39,635 bases of DNA from positions 1 through 39,635 of the forward strand of contig JAGCSE010000256.1 of NCBI GenBank assembly GCA_017964325.1. The letters run 5' to 3'. Origin of the DNA: Victivallales bacterium. Its GTDB lineage: Bacteria > Verrucomicrobiota > Lentisphaeria > Oligosphaerales > Oligosphaeraceae. Position numbers and translations under genes: made by a program. Of this stretch, positions 9,061-17,405 are shown piece by piece. Each line of letters starts with the position of its first letter. The first letter of the stretch is position 1. Below the pieces are notes generated by a model. It was not told the origin of the DNA. It saw nothing but the letters and a program-made list of their open reading frames with translations, and did not search any database.

Positions 9061-10191
9061 ATGCTTTCCATTGAATTAGAACGACTTGACACGCATTTTT
9101 CTCCTGATTCGGGCTACTGCTATGTCCACGCCCGCGCCGCACGGCTTCCAGACAAACGTATGGTCATGACCATGCAAAAGCTCCGTCTTTCAGGCAGCGA
9201 CATCTTCTCAGGCCTGGAAATGACCATCCGCCAACCAGACGGCCAATGGTCACCCATCACACCATGCCCAACGCTTGCACGCCGTCCATGGCAGGACGGC
9301 GCGGAAATCGCCATGTGCGACGCCACGCCGTTCTTCCACAACGCCACCCAAAAGCTTCTCCTCACGAGACATAACGTCATCTACAAAAATGATGAAATCA
9401 TGCCCGGCCTCCGCCCGCGCCATACGTCATGGAGCGTCTTCGACGCAGAAAACAACACATGGACGCCCTACCGCCTGCTCGACATGCCCGACGGCTTCTC
9501 AAACTGCGGCGCGGGCTGTTCACAAATCCATGAAAATCCAGACGGCACACTGCTGATTCCCGCCTACGTCCGAATGCCGTCAAGAAAAGACGCGGCGTTC
9601 GTCATGCGCTGTTCATTCGATGGCAACGATCTCAAGTTGCTCGAATACGGAAACTTACTTAAGTCTGATACAGCGCGCGGCTTCGGCGAACCGTCCATTG
9701 TCCGTTATCAAGATGTCTTCTATCTGTGCATCCGCCACGACGATACGTCCTACATCTCCATTTCAAAGGACGGACTCCACTACAGCGAACCAATCGAATG
9801 GCTGTTCGACGACGGCTCGCCGCTCGGCAGCTACAATACGCAGCAGCATTGGCTGACGCTTGGTAGAAAACTATACCTTGTCTATACGCGCCGCGCTGGA
9901 TTCAACGACCATATCTTCCGCCATCGTGCACCATTATTCATCGCGGAAGTCGATACGGAACGCCTCCACGTCATCCGAGAGACGGAGCAAATCGCCGTGC
10001 CTGCCCGCGGCGCACGACTTGGCAATTTCTGCTGCTCGACGTTTTCACCGTCAGAGGGAATCGTCGTCGCCGCAGAATGGATGCAGACCACCGCCCCTGA
10101 TCCCTGCAATTTCCGCCGCTGCATGGAATATGGCAGTGACAACAGCATTTTCATCGCGCATTTGCATTCGCTTTTAGATTTCAGCTTTTAG
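9061..10191 (+). CDS. Sialidase-fold (BNR repeat) protein
   Basis: The 376-residue protein has the blade pattern of a six-bladed beta-propeller. It includes a classical Asp-box-like turn (SISKDGLHY near residue 240) and repeated Phe/Trp-rich strands such as WSVFDAENNTW. Overall it resembles predicted exo-alpha-sialidases and BNR-repeat glycosidases. No signal peptide is present, which suggests a cytoplasmic enzyme. I cannot confirm the arginine triad of true GH33 sialidases, so sialic acid as substrate is only a possibility; similar folds also cleave or bind other acidic sugars. It ends 21 bp from the convergent pcnB-like gene. Confidence 0.62.
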   Translation: MLSIELERLDTHFSPDSGYCYVHARAARLPDKRMVMTMQKLRLSGSDIFSGLEMTIRQPDGQWSPITPCPTLARRPWQDGAEIAMCDATPFFHNATQKLLLTRHNVIYKNDEIMPGLRPRHTSWSVFDAENNTWTPYRLLDMPDGFSNCGAGCSQIHENPDGTLLIPAYVRMPSRKDAAFVMRCSFDGNDLKLLEYGNLLKSDTARGFGEPSIVRYQDVFYLCIRHDDTSYISISKDGLHYSEPIEWLFDDGSPLGSYNTQQHWLTLGRKLYLVYTRRAGFNDHIFRHRAPLFIAEVDTERLHVIRETEQIAVPARGARLGNFCCSTFSPSEGIVVAAEWMQTTAPDPCNFRRCMEYGSDNSIFIAHLHSLLDFSF

Positions 10192-10212
10192 CTATGCGAA
10201 GCGGCAGACTCA

Positions 10213-11412
10213 TTACCGCCTACGGCGGCGCTTCATGTTTATGGCCGTTTCCGGATCGGGAAGTGATTCATAAATTTCCGGACTCCAATGCATTGCCTTT
10301 GCAAGCAAAACCAACAGCAGACGACCGTACCGATATTCACGATGATGATAATATCTCGGCGCCAGTTCAGGCGTGCTCAACAGCGGAATTAACATCAGTA
10401 TCTCTTTCACACGAATCGTATAAAGACGTGGGACGATGAATTTTCCGTAGAAATCCCGCACGACGTCCATGCACAATCTGCCGCGATCGCCTAAATCGAC
10501 ATTGTCCTCCTCGCCATCCTCCGGACACATGGCGCGCATCGCGACGGGCAGACATGCTGTCGCCAAAGCCAAGGCCTTGGAGTGCGAATAGTCTCCACCA
10601 GATATCGCCATATCACGCAACTTCAACAACCGCAACGTAATACCGCCTTCATACTTATCCCATATTTCATCCAGGGCAGGCCAAAAATGCGTCAGAAAAC
10701 CATGTTCATGGAATGCCGTCAAGATACGAAGCGACTTTCCCGTGAAAAATATCTTCAGGAGTTCTTCGTAAAGCCTTGCAACGGAAGACAGGCTGATCAT
10801 GCCTCGCTTGTGCTCCAAAGCCGCCGCCGTCTCCGCCTCAAGTGTAAATCCGTGCTGCCCAACCAGTTTCAAGGCACGAAGCATCCGCACGGGATCCTCC
10901 TCGAAACGCACTTCAGGGTCCCCCACCGTCCGCACGATGCCCATTTTCAAGTCGTCCATGCCGCCCGTGAAATCAATGATTCCACGCTTCCCAACCAAAT
11001 CCATATACAACGCATTGACTGTGAAATCGCGCCGCGAGACATCATCCTCCAACGTCCCGTATTCATTGTCGTTCCAAATCATCATCCCGTCGTCGTCGTC
11101 GCGCCCTTTCCGCTCCTCCTGCGACGGTTTGCGGCGGAATGTGCTCACTTCAAGTTCTTCGCCGCCGACACGGACTTGCGCCAAACGAAAACGTCGCCCA
11201 ATGACCATGCAGTTGCGGCGTCCAAACACGGCCCGCACTTCTTCGGGAGTCGCATTTGTCGTGATATCATAGTCTTTCGGAACGCAACCAAGCAGCAGGT
11301 CGCGCACGGCGCCCCCCACCAGATAAGCCTCATAGCCGTTCTCAACCAAGCGTGAGACGACCTGCACAGCGGCAGGGCTTACTTTCTTCATCAATGATTT
11401 GATTCCTTTCAT
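10213..11412 (-). CDS. pcnB: Poly(A) polymerase / tRNA nucleotidyltransferase family protein
   Basis: The 399-residue protein is a class II nucleotidyltransferase. It has LVGGAVRDLLLG and D47/D49 in KDYDITTNA as metal-binding carboxylates, then RRDFTVNALY and EDPVRMLRALKL. The GRRFRLAQV and FGTLEDDVSRRDFT-type layout and the arginine-rich end (MKRRRRR) fit PcnB poly(A) polymerases better than CCA-adding enzymes. Without a second homologue in view I cannot exclude CCA addition. The frame opens at a TTG (11421), but the ATG at 11412 is preferred. It lies 35 bp downstream of rnhB and is probably the last gene of that transcript. It would act in RNA 3'-end processing or decay. Confidence 0.8.
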   Translation of the reverse strand: MKGIKSLMKKVSPAAVQVVSRLVENGYEAYLVGGAVRDLLLGCVPKDYDITTNATPEEVRAVFGRRNCMVIGRRFRLAQVRVGGEELEVSTFRRKPSQEERKGRDDDDGMMIWNDNEYGTLEDDVSRRDFTVNALYMDLVGKRGIIDFTGGMDDLKMGIVRTVGDPEVRFEEDPVRMLRALKLVGQHGFTLEAETAAALEHKRGMISLSSVARLYEELLKIFFTGKSLRILTAFHEHGFLTHFWPALDEIWDKYEGGITLRLLKLRDMAISGGDYSHSKALALATACLPVAMRAMCPEDGEEDNVDLGDRGRLCMDVVRDFYGKFIVPRLYTIRVKEILMLIPLLSTPELAPRYYHHREYRYGRLLLVLLAKAMHWSPEIYESLPDPETAINMKRRRRR

Positions 11413-11446
11413 GGTTGCCAATCATTAAAGCTCATCAACGGCAAAA

Positions 11447-12100
11447 CTAAAGGCCAAGTTCAAGCTGTTCTGGCGGCGGAGCGATAATCCGTGCCACAGG
11501 CCCGAACGTCCTGCGATGTTCGGGGCACGGCCCCAATTCACGCAACGCCTCCAAATGCTGCGCCGTTCCGTATCCCTTGTGCTTTGCAAAACCATAGCCA
11601 GGATACAACTTGTCCAATTCCATCATTAGATGGTCACGGTGCGTTTTCGCCAAAATGCTCGCTGCCGCTATGCTTGCGGAACGCGCATCGCCTTTTACAA
11701 TGAATTTCGCTTCAACAGGGAAGTCACGGACCTTCAGACCATCGACAAATGCTATGTCAGGACAAACCTTCAGCGACCTAACCGCCTCCCTCATCGCCTC
11801 ATGCGTCGCCTTCAATATGTTGATTCTGTCAATCACCTGCGCAGAACGTTCCGCCACGGCCCAGATGATTCGCGAATCCGCCCGCAAACGCTCCCCAAGC
11901 TCCTCGCGCACTTCTTCGCTCAACGCCTTCGAGTCGTCCACCGGCAAATCAAATTCCTCTTCAGGAGGTAAAATCACCGCAGCCGCCACGACAGGCCCCG
12001 CCAAAGGGCCACGCCCCGCTTCGTCAACCCCCGCCACCAAGATTCCAGGACGCTTCGCCTTCTCCGCCCGCTCAAATGTAAACAGATCCGATATCCCCAT
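11447..12100 (-). CDS. rnhB: Ribonuclease HII
   Basis: The 217-residue protein has the RNase HII signature VDEAGRGPLAGPV, with D26 and E27 as metal ligands, then VDDSK and FVDGLKV carrying further carboxylates, and a C-terminal HKGYGT motif. It cleaves RNA in RNA/DNA hybrids, including single misincorporated ribonucleotides. Its place after rplS matches the order common in many bacteria. A strong hairpin with a T-rich tail lies just upstream (12102-12139), so it may need read-through or its own promoter. There is no clear SD before the ATG. Confidence 0.96.
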   Translation of the reverse strand: MGISDLFTFERAEKAKRPGILVAGVDEAGRGPLAGPVVAAAVILPPEEEFDLPVDDSKALSEEVREELGERLRADSRIIWAVAERSAQVIDRINILKATHEAMREAVRSLKVCPDIAFVDGLKVRDFPVEAKFIVKGDARSASIAAASILAKTHRDHLMMELDKLYPGYGFAKHKGYGTAQHLEALRELGPCPEHRRTFGPVARIIAPPPEQLELGL

Positions 12101-12101
12101 G

Positions 12102-12139
12102 AAAATAAAAGGGGAAGGACCTTCACGTAATCCTTCCCC
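12102..12139 (-). terminator. Intrinsic terminator between rplS and rnhB
   Basis: Read on the minus strand, GGGGAAGGA (12139-12131 complement) pairs perfectly with TCCTTCCCC (12119-12111 complement) across an 11-base loop, and TTTTATTTTC follows. This is a good rho-independent terminator for the ribosomal-protein transcript. It ends only two bases before the rnhB ATG, so partial read-through may set rnhB expression. Confidence 0.75.
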
Positions 12140-12165
12140 GGAAATTATTCACTTTAAAGGACTTG

Positions 12166-12546
12166 TCAGCGCGTTCTCTTTTCCTTGATCTTCGCAGCAG
12201 CACCAACCTGACCACGCAGATAGTACAGCTTCGCACGGCGGACACGTCCCTGACGCAAAATCTTGAAGCTTGCAATACGCGGCGAATGCAACGGGAAGAT
12301 ACGCTCAACGCCCTGACCATGTGTCACGCGGCGCAACGTAATCGTCTCCGCAATGCCGCCACCGGCGCGAGAAATCACAACGCCCTGGAAAGCCTGCACA
12401 CGCTCTTTACCGCCTTCAATGATCTTCACGCCAACTTCCAGTGTATCGCCAACCGAAAAGTCCGGAATATCCTTTCTGAGGTTCTCACGGCGCAACTGTT
12501 CAATCAAACTCATTCCCGTCTTCTTAACTTCTTCGTTGTTTTCCAT
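12166..12546 (-). CDS. rplS: 50S ribosomal protein L19
   Basis: The 126-residue protein matches L19 throughout. It has [34 protein letters not shown] and a basic C-terminus ([15 protein letters not shown]). It binds the 50S subunit at the interface with the 30S. The start is the ATG at 12546, not the GTG at 12555, because AGGTGA at 12552-12557 provides an SD with proper spacing only for the ATG. That SD overlaps the trmD stop codon, so the two genes are translationally close. The 10-residue acidic N-terminal piece before GMSLIEQ is slightly longer than usual. Confidence 0.97.
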   Translation of the reverse strand: MENNEEVKKTGMSLIEQLRRENLRKDIPDFSVGDTLEVGVKIIEGGKERVQAFQGVVISRAGGGIAETITLRRVTHGQGVERIFPLHSPRIASFKILRQGRVRRAKLYYLRGQVGAAAKIKEKRTR

Positions 12547-12551
12547 CACTG

Positions 12552-12557
12552 TCACCT
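12552..12557 (-). promoter_or_regulatory. Ribosome-binding site of rplS overlapping the trmD stop
   Basis: AGGTGA on the minus strand contains the trmD stop codon TGA and lies five bases before the rplS ATG at 12546. It rules against the upstream GTG start, which would overlap the SD itself. Confidence 0.65.
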
Positions 12558-13247
12558 GTATTCCTGTTCACCTTGACCAAGCAGATCGGGACGGCGGCCC
12601 GAAGTGCGGACATAGCGTTGCTCCAACCGCCAGTGCTTGATCTGCTCATGGTCTCCGGACAGGAGCACGTCCGGAACTGGCATACCACGATATTCCGGCG
12701 GACGCGTGTATTGCGGATACTCCAGCAAATGACTGCCCCCGCCAAACGATTCCTCTACCGACGACTCGTCGCAACCCAGCACCCCCGGCAGAAGCCGAGC
12801 CACCGAATCCACGACAATCACCGCCGCTATTGCGCCGTTCGTCAACACAAAGTCGCCTATCGACAACTCCTCGTCAAACAACGCCTGACGGGCACGCTCG
12901 TCAACCCCTTCATAGTGCCCGCACACGATGATTACATGTTGATACCCAGACAGTCTCACCGCATCCGCCTGCGTGAACCGCCGCCCCTGCGGCGTCATCA
13001 ACACGACGTGCGACTCCGACGTCCTCAAGTCTTCAACACACTCAAACAACGGTTCAGGCCGTAAGACCATTCCCGCACCGCCACCGTATGGCGTATCGTC
13101 CACCGTCCCACGCTTGTCATGGGCGTATGAACGCAAATCAACTGAATGTATCTCCACAAGACCCGCACGGTGCGCACGCCCTATGATCGATTCACCCAGC
13201 GATGCTTCGCATATTTCGGGAAACAGGCTCACGATGTCAAACCGCAT
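12552..13247 (-). CDS. trmD: tRNA (guanine-37-N1)-methyltransferase
   Basis: The product is about 231 residues and is a standard SPOUT-fold TrmD. It has [10 protein letters not shown] at the start, [20 protein letters not shown] [14 protein letters not shown], then LTNGAIAAV and [12 protein letters not shown], which form the trefoil-knot SAM site and catalytic region. It makes m1G37 in tRNA and prevents frameshifting. The ATG at 13247 is preferred to the GTG at 13250 because AGGGGAG (13254-13260) is then spaced six bases away. The rimM gene that normally lies just upstream is absent; the KH gene ends 31 bases before. Confidence 0.97.
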   Translation of the reverse strand: MRFDIVSLFPEICEASLGESIIGRAHRAGLVEIHSVDLRSYAHDKRGTVDDTPYGGGAGMVLRPEPLFECVEDLRTSESHVVLMTPQGRRFTQADAVRLSGYQHVIIVCGHYEGVDERARQALFDEELSIGDFVLTNGAIAAVIVVDSVARLLPGVLGCDESSVEESFGGGSHLLEYPQYTRPPEYRGMPVPDVLLSGDHEQIKHWRLEQRYVRTSGRRPDLLGQGEQEYR

Positions 13248-13253
13248 CACTTA

Positions 13254-13260
13254 CTCCCCT
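13254..13260 (-). promoter_or_regulatory. Ribosome-binding site of trmD
   Basis: AGGGGAG on the minus strand, six bases before the ATG at 13247, decides between the adjacent GTG and ATG starts. Confidence 0.55.
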
Positions 13261-13278
13261 GAAATACACTACTTTAGA

Positions 13279-13743
13279 TCAATCCAGCACTTCAACCGTC
13301 ATGCGCTTTCCAATCCTGCCGCCCGCGCCGCTCACCAGCAACCGTATCGCGGCAATCGTCTTGCCGTTCTTTCCGACGATCTTGCCGATGTCGCGTTTCT
13401 CGCAGCGGATCTGAATCACGCTCAGACGATCCTTTTCCAATGTCGAAACCTGAACCGCTTCGGGATTGTCAACCAAAGAACTCGCTACATAGTTCACAAA
13501 GCTCTCCAGACCTTCCTTCGTAACTTTGCCAACCGGCCCATTCTTTACAATGGCCTCTTCCGCAACTTCATTCTCTGCCGCTTCCGATGCATCGTCAACG
13601 GCTAGGTTCTCAATGACAACTTCAGATTTGACAGGCGTTTCCACGGCTTCTTCAGCAGCAGCCGCAGGAGATTTCGGCGCAGTAGCCTGATTGGCCTGCT
13701 GCCCCTGGTCTCCAAACATCTTTTTCCAAAATGAAAACGCCAT
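13279..13743 (-). CDS. khpA: KH-domain RNA-binding protein with long N-terminal extension
   Basis: The 154-residue product carries a C-terminal KhpA/YlqC-type KH domain. GKIVGKNGKTIAAIR is the GxxG RNA-binding loop region, preceded by VNYVASSLVDNPEAV. KhpA proteins are usually about 75-80 residues, so this one is almost double. The extra N-terminus starts with a hydrophobic/basic helix (MAFSFWKKMFG) and continues as an Ala/Glu/Pro/Val-rich, probably disordered acidic linker. Its position between rpsP and trmD is the conserved khpA position. The family binds structured RNA with KhpB and influences cell shape in Gram-positives. A membrane or partner-docking role for the N-terminal helix is inference. 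Confidence 0.9.
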   Translation of the reverse strand: MAFSFWKKMFGDQGQQANQATAPKSPAAAAEEAVETPVKSEVVIENLAVDDASEAAENEVAEEAIVKNGPVGKVTKEGLESFVNYVASSLVDNPEAVQVSTLEKDRLSVIQIRCEKRDIGKIVGKNGKTIAAIRLLVSGAGGRIGKRMTVEVLD

Positions 13744-13758
13744 GATGACTACACCTTG

Positions 13759-14031
13759 TTATGCTTCCTGTGGCGCAGTGTGCTTGACCAGTTTCTTGCC
13801 AGTTTTGGCGCGCTCAATGATTTCTTTCACAGTGTCGCTCGGCTGGGCACCACGCGGAATCCAATACTCAACACGCTCCAAATCAATCTTTTCGTCTGCA
13901 TGGCGCGGGTCGTAATAGCCGATCACTTCGATGAAACGGCCATCACGAGGACTCCGTGCGTCACAAACAACGATACGATGGCAAGCCTGGTTCCGCTTAC
14001 CTGTTCTGCGAAGTCTTATCTTGACAGACAT
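13759..14031 (-). CDS. rpsP: 30S ribosomal protein S16
   Basis: The 90-residue protein begins MSVKIRLRRTGKRNQACHR and has DPRHADEKIDLERVEYW and RGAQPSDTV, all diagnostic of S16. It is an assembly protein of the 30S subunit and the first gene of the rpsP-khpA-trmD-rplS group. GAGGAAAAGCA before the ATG is its ribosome site. A candidate promoter lies 60-90 bp upstream. Confidence 0.98.
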   Translation of the reverse strand: MSVKIRLRRTGKRNQACHRIVVCDARSPRDGRFIEVIGYYDPRHADEKIDLERVEYWIPRGAQPSDTVKEIIERAKTGKKLVKHTAPQEA

Positions 14032-14091
14032 TGCTTTTCCTCAACTGTTCAACACACAAATAATCTCTGTTTTCAAATCAATAAGTCGTTT

Positions 14092-14119
14092 AATATAACT
14101 CCAATTGCGCTAAAGGCAA
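14092..14119 (-). promoter_or_regulatory. Candidate sigma-70 promoter of the rpsP operon
   Basis: On the minus strand, TTGCCT (14119-14114) and TATATT (14097-14092) are separated by 16 bases, about 60 bp before the rpsP ATG. It is the best promoter-like pair in the 131-bp gap between the rpsP start and the end of the upstream acidic protein. This is a consensus match by eye only. Confidence 0.45.
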
Positions 14120-14162
14120 ATTATCGCCGCATTTTTAATTGCACCTCCTCCCCCTTGAATAG

Positions 14163-14924
14163 TCAATATCCCTGCTTCCGCAACACTTCCTGCAACTTTT
14201 TCTGGAAAAGAATGACGTCTTTCTGCGTCGGCTTCGCAGAACCCTCCGCAGGTTCGACTCCCAAACCACGCGCCCCGATGTACCACGTGCCTTTCGCGCC
14301 TGATGCAAATGTCACGTTTCCAGACAATTGCACACCTGGGCGAACGACCTTATCGACATCCACGACCGTCGTGTTCTCCTCCTCCTCTCCGCCTTGCAAA
14401 ATGTTACGAAGCTCCGTCTGGAACAACTGCCAGTCGTTTTCGTCGGGTTCCGCAGAACCTTCGTCCGCCTCAAATCCCAACTGTCCGCTGCGTGACAGCA
14501 GCCACTTGCCGGAGGCTCCGCTGGCGAAGACGGCGGTACCGCTCAACGCGGCTCCTGGATGCGGCGTTTCGTCCAGCACGATTTTCGTCTCGCCGGCCAC
14601 CGCTTCCTCGGAGTCATCAAGTTCTTCGTCTTCATCGGCTTCCGCCTCCAAGCCCGTCTCCTCCGTCTCCGTGTCGAAGGTATCGGCTGCTTTCGTTTCA
14701 TCTTCCACCGCAGCTTCTTGCGGCGCGGCGACGACTGGAGCAGGAGTTGCTTTCGGCTTGTCCTGCTTCTCCCAATCGACGGACAATCCCATCGCCAACA
14801 TACGCAATTCGAAATACGTCATTTTGATGCCGTATTCCTGCGCAAGCCGTGTCTGCACATCTGACAGAGATACGCCCGCATTCAACTGCTCGGCGATAAA
14901 CTCATCACGTTCTTTCGTCGTCAT
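14163..14924 (-). CDS. Acidic protein with two copies of a C-terminal domain, function unknown
   Basis: The 253-residue protein has three parts. Residues 1-50 are a helical, HTH-like segment (EFIAEQLNAGVSLSDVQ, then YFELRMLAMGLSVDW). A strongly Glu/Asp/Ala-rich linker follows (about 55-110). Then come two copies of a roughly 60-residue domain: PGAALSGTAVFASGASGKW through FQTELRNIL, and PGVQLSGNVTFASGAKGTW through FQKKLQEVL. The repeated pattern is a three- or four-strand sheet ended by a helix. I recall similar architecture from PVC genomes, but no function is established. It follows the ROK-like kinase by 30 bp on the same strand. Cytoplasmic; no signal peptide. Confidence 0.85.
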   Translation of the reverse strand: MTTKERDEFIAEQLNAGVSLSDVQTRLAQEYGIKMTYFELRMLAMGLSVDWEKQDKPKATPAPVVAAPQEAAVEDETKAADTFDTETEETGLEAEADEDEELDDSEEAVAGETKIVLDETPHPGAALSGTAVFASGASGKWLLSRSGQLGFEADEGSAEPDENDWQLFQTELRNILQGGEEEENTTVVDVDKVVRPGVQLSGNVTFASGAKGTWYIGARGLGVEPAEGSAKPTQKDVILFQKKLQEVLRKQGY

Positions 14925-14954
14925 TTTATTTGCAACGTCCTATGCTACAATGGA

Positions 14955-16418
14955 TTATTTCGTCAACGGCAGGCTGGCCGCAGCGGCTGCCTGACCATGG
15001 CGCTTCTCGCGTTCGTCTGGTTCGTAGAAATTGATTCCGGCAATTTCGGGGAACTCCTCGCGCAGAATCTTCTTCGCAATGTCGAGAATGATCTTGCCGC
15101 CTTCGCCGGTGACGACGCGGCCCAGCACTTCGATATGGCGGATCGGCTTGTAGAAATCCGCATAATGCGCAACCGTATAACCAAGATAGACACCGATCGT
15201 CTCGTAAATCTTGCGAGCGCGGGCGTCGCCTTTCTCCATGAGCTCCTGAACGCGCTTCAAACGAAGCGGGAAGGCTCCAGCGTCGATTCCGGCCATTTCA
15301 CATTCGAGACCAGCAGGCCCAATCAAACGGGCGACCGCCTGCTGCGAGAAATAGTTCGCACCGACGCCAAAATCGCGCGACCATTCATCTGTCGCCGCCA
15401 GCGGATTGTAATCGACCGGAGCGAACGCCAGTTCGTTCATCCATCCCTTGATGGCGCGTTTGTCATCGACGTAACCGCCTGCAAGAGAAGAACCCATGGC
15501 AAGGCCGAGCACAGCGCCGTCGCCCAGCGAAATGGAACCGGCCAAAGCCGTCACGTCACCGTCGTTTTCAAGACGGAGCGGGATGCCCCACTGCTTCGCG
15601 ATTTCCTTGAAAATCGGAGCCGCTTCGGCATCGAAGCGCTCACGCGGCGTGATGCCGCGGAACAAAGACGCAACACGCACGCGGCCATCGACATACACAC
15701 CTGCGGAGCTGCCACCGATGGCCTCGACTTTCGCCTGCGGGTCAATCGCCTTGATGGCCTTTTCGGCTTCCTTCAAGACCCAGTTGATCTCATCATAATG
15801 GTATTTGATGTTCGTCTGGGGCTTCGGATCCCACACATACTCTTCGGAAAGAACGGGTTCGCCATTTGCCTTCAGAGCCAGTTTGCCGTCCTTCGCGACG
15901 GCGACCTTGCGGTCGCTCGCGCCGAGATCGAAACCAATTCGCCATCCCTTCCAGTTCAATTCGACCGCGCTGCCAGCGCCATCGTTTTCTGCAGGAACTT
16001 TGTCCAGACTGTCAACATGAATGATTTGCATTTCGTGTTCGTAAGTCTGGTCACCCCAGAATTCTGCATCAAAACGGCGGACACCCGTCGCGGTGTAGCA
16101 GGATTCCAGATAGCTGACCAATTCCTTCGGACCGAAAATCGTCACTTTCCAACCGCCAAACTGCCACAGCAAGAACTTCAAAATGCGTTCGACATAGAAA
16201 TAGTTCGCTCCGGCCCGCGGATCGTCCATCGCGAAAACACGCGTCGCAAAACGTGAAACACGCTGCTGGTCACGCTCTACGGCAATGACAAACGGAACCG
16301 CCTTGCCTGAAGCATCGACTTCCGCCAAAAACGCGCGGTTCGCCAACACAGGAGGCCTGAACTCTGGATCCAACACGGGAACGGTCTTCGGAGCAACTAG
16401 CTTGAACAGTTGTTTCAT
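14955..16418 (-). CDS. ROK-like (ASKHA) sugar kinase with long N-terminal domain
   Basis: The 487-residue protein has an actin-like ATPase core starting near residue 175 with IGFDLGASDRKVAV (phosphate-1 loop). IGGSSAGVYVDGRV follows, then RLENDGDVTALAG (the catalytic Asp of ROK/glucokinase proteins) and a GLAMGSSLAGGYVD phosphate-2 loop. The classical ROK zinc motif (C-x-C-G-x2-G-C) and its histidine are missing. About 170 N-terminal residues have no counterpart in ordinary ROK kinases. GAGGA precedes the ATG at good spacing. Phosphorylation of a sugar is likely; the substrate is unknown. It follows the nucleotidyltransferase gene by 44 bp, so a kinase/nucleotidyltransferase salvage pair or a keto-deoxy-sugar kinase feeding the upstream KDPG aldolase is possible. 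Confidence 0.8.
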   Translation of the reverse strand: MKQLFKLVAPKTVPVLDPEFRPPVLANRAFLAEVDASGKAVPFVIAVERDQQRVSRFATRVFAMDDPRAGANYFYVERILKFLLWQFGGWKVTIFGPKELVSYLESCYTATGVRRFDAEFWGDQTYEHEMQIIHVDSLDKVPAENDGAGSAVELNWKGWRIGFDLGASDRKVAVAKDGKLALKANGEPVLSEEYVWDPKPQTNIKYHYDEINWVLKEAEKAIKAIDPQAKVEAIGGSSAGVYVDGRVRVASLFRGITPRERFDAEAAPIFKEIAKQWGIPLRLENDGDVTALAGSISLGDGAVLGLAMGSSLAGGYVDDKRAIKGWMNELAFAPVDYNPLAATDEWSRDFGVGANYFSQQAVARLIGPAGLECEMAGIDAGAFPLRLKRVQELMEKGDARARKIYETIGVYLGYTVAHYADFYKPIRHIEVLGRVVTGEGGKIILDIAKKILREEFPEIAGINFYEPDEREKRHGQAAAAASLPLTK

Positions 16419-16462
16419 GGTCTTTTCCTCTAATTTATGCTGCTATATATAATAAGGTAAAA

Positions 16463-17380
16463 TCAGTTTCTCTGCCAAAGCGGCTGCGGATACAGCCCAA
16501 GGGACGTCAAATCCTTCAGTTTCTCGCGGACAATCGCGCGATCTTCCGCGTATGTCATTCCAAACCAACGGTCCGTCGTTTCCAACACGCGGACGGTCGC
16601 AAGTTCGCACCGTATCAGCGTATCGACAACCGTCGGAATGAAATACTCCGCTTTCAAATCATGGCTGTTCTTCGCCCAGAACTCGGCAAACTGGCTCTCC
16701 AGATGGCCGAATATCGCAGGCGTGAAGCCCCAGAAATTCATGGAAACCGTCTCCCGTCCCGTCAGCGGAAGGAACGTCTTGCCGTCGTCGCCCAGGCAGT
16801 GCGCCCCATCCGCCGTAGCTTCGATGCCTTTCCGTTCGACAACGCTTAAAAGATAGCCCGCATGCGACTTTTGGCAAATGCCACGGGAAACCGTTCCGTT
16901 CGCGGACAGCGTTCTGTTCAGTTCAAAGCCGACCATTCCGAACTGTGCGTCGCTGCATTTGTCCGACTGCAGGAAATTCGCCATCAGTTCGAAAGACATC
17001 GAACCATAGTAGTCGTCTGCGTTGATTGCCGCGAACGGCGTCGCGATGGCGTTTCGCGCACTCCAAATGGCATGTCCCGTCCCCCACGGCTTTTCGCGCT
17101 TCGCTGGGCAGGTCACACCGCCCGGCAGGACGGTCTTGTCCTGTACGACATAATCAACGTCCATCCGTCCGTCAAGATTGCTTCCGAAATGCTTGCGCAG
17201 GTCTTCTTCCAAGTCTGCGCGGATGATGAACACGACTTTTCCAAAGCCCGCCCGCCATGCGTCGAACACGGAATAGTCCAGCACGAATTCGCCGTCGGGA
17301 CCGACTGGGTCCATCTGCTTGATGCCTTGTCCATAACGGCTTCCCAAACCAGCCGCCAATACCAATAATGTAGGTTTCAT
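16463..17380 (-). CDS. Sugar nucleotidyltransferase family protein
   Basis: From the ATG at 17380 the product is 305 residues. It starts MKPTLLVLAAGLGSRYG, the glycine-rich nucleotide-binding signature of NTP-transferases. INADDYYG near residue 115 is the metal-binding acidic motif, and a Rossmann-like alpha/beta pattern follows. The lysine-aspartate end part typical of GlmU acetyltransferases is absent, so it is a single-domain enzyme. It should join a sugar 1-phosphate to a nucleotide; the sugar is unknown. The upstream in-frame extension to 17464 overlaps the aldolase gene and looks like non-coding shadow, so it is rejected. It sits 25 bp after the KDPG aldolase. Confidence 0.87.
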   Translation of the reverse strand: MKPTLLVLAAGLGSRYGQGIKQMDPVGPDGEFVLDYSVFDAWRAGFGKVVFIIRADLEEDLRKHFGSNLDGRMDVDYVVQDKTVLPGGVTCPAKREKPWGTGHAIWSARNAIATPFAAINADDYYGSMSFELMANFLQSDKCSDAQFGMVGFELNRTLSANGTVSRGICQKSHAGYLLSVVERKGIEATADGAHCLGDDGKTFLPLTGRETVSMNFWGFTPAIFGHLESQFAEFWAKNSHDLKAEYFIPTVVDTLIRCELATVRVLETTDRWFGMTYAEDRAIVREKLKDLTSLGLYPQPLWQRN

Positions 17381-17405
17381 ACCTTTTCTCCAAATCCTGC
17401 TCGTA

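Noticed and set aside
13756..14994. A 412-codon plus-strand frame with a serine-rich translation
   Set aside because: It runs opposite rpsP and the duplicated-domain protein, whose motifs and ribosome sites are sound.
14997..16256. A 419-codon plus-strand frame
   Set aside because: It is exactly opposite the ROK-like kinase, which has clear ATPase motifs; the plus-strand protein has none.
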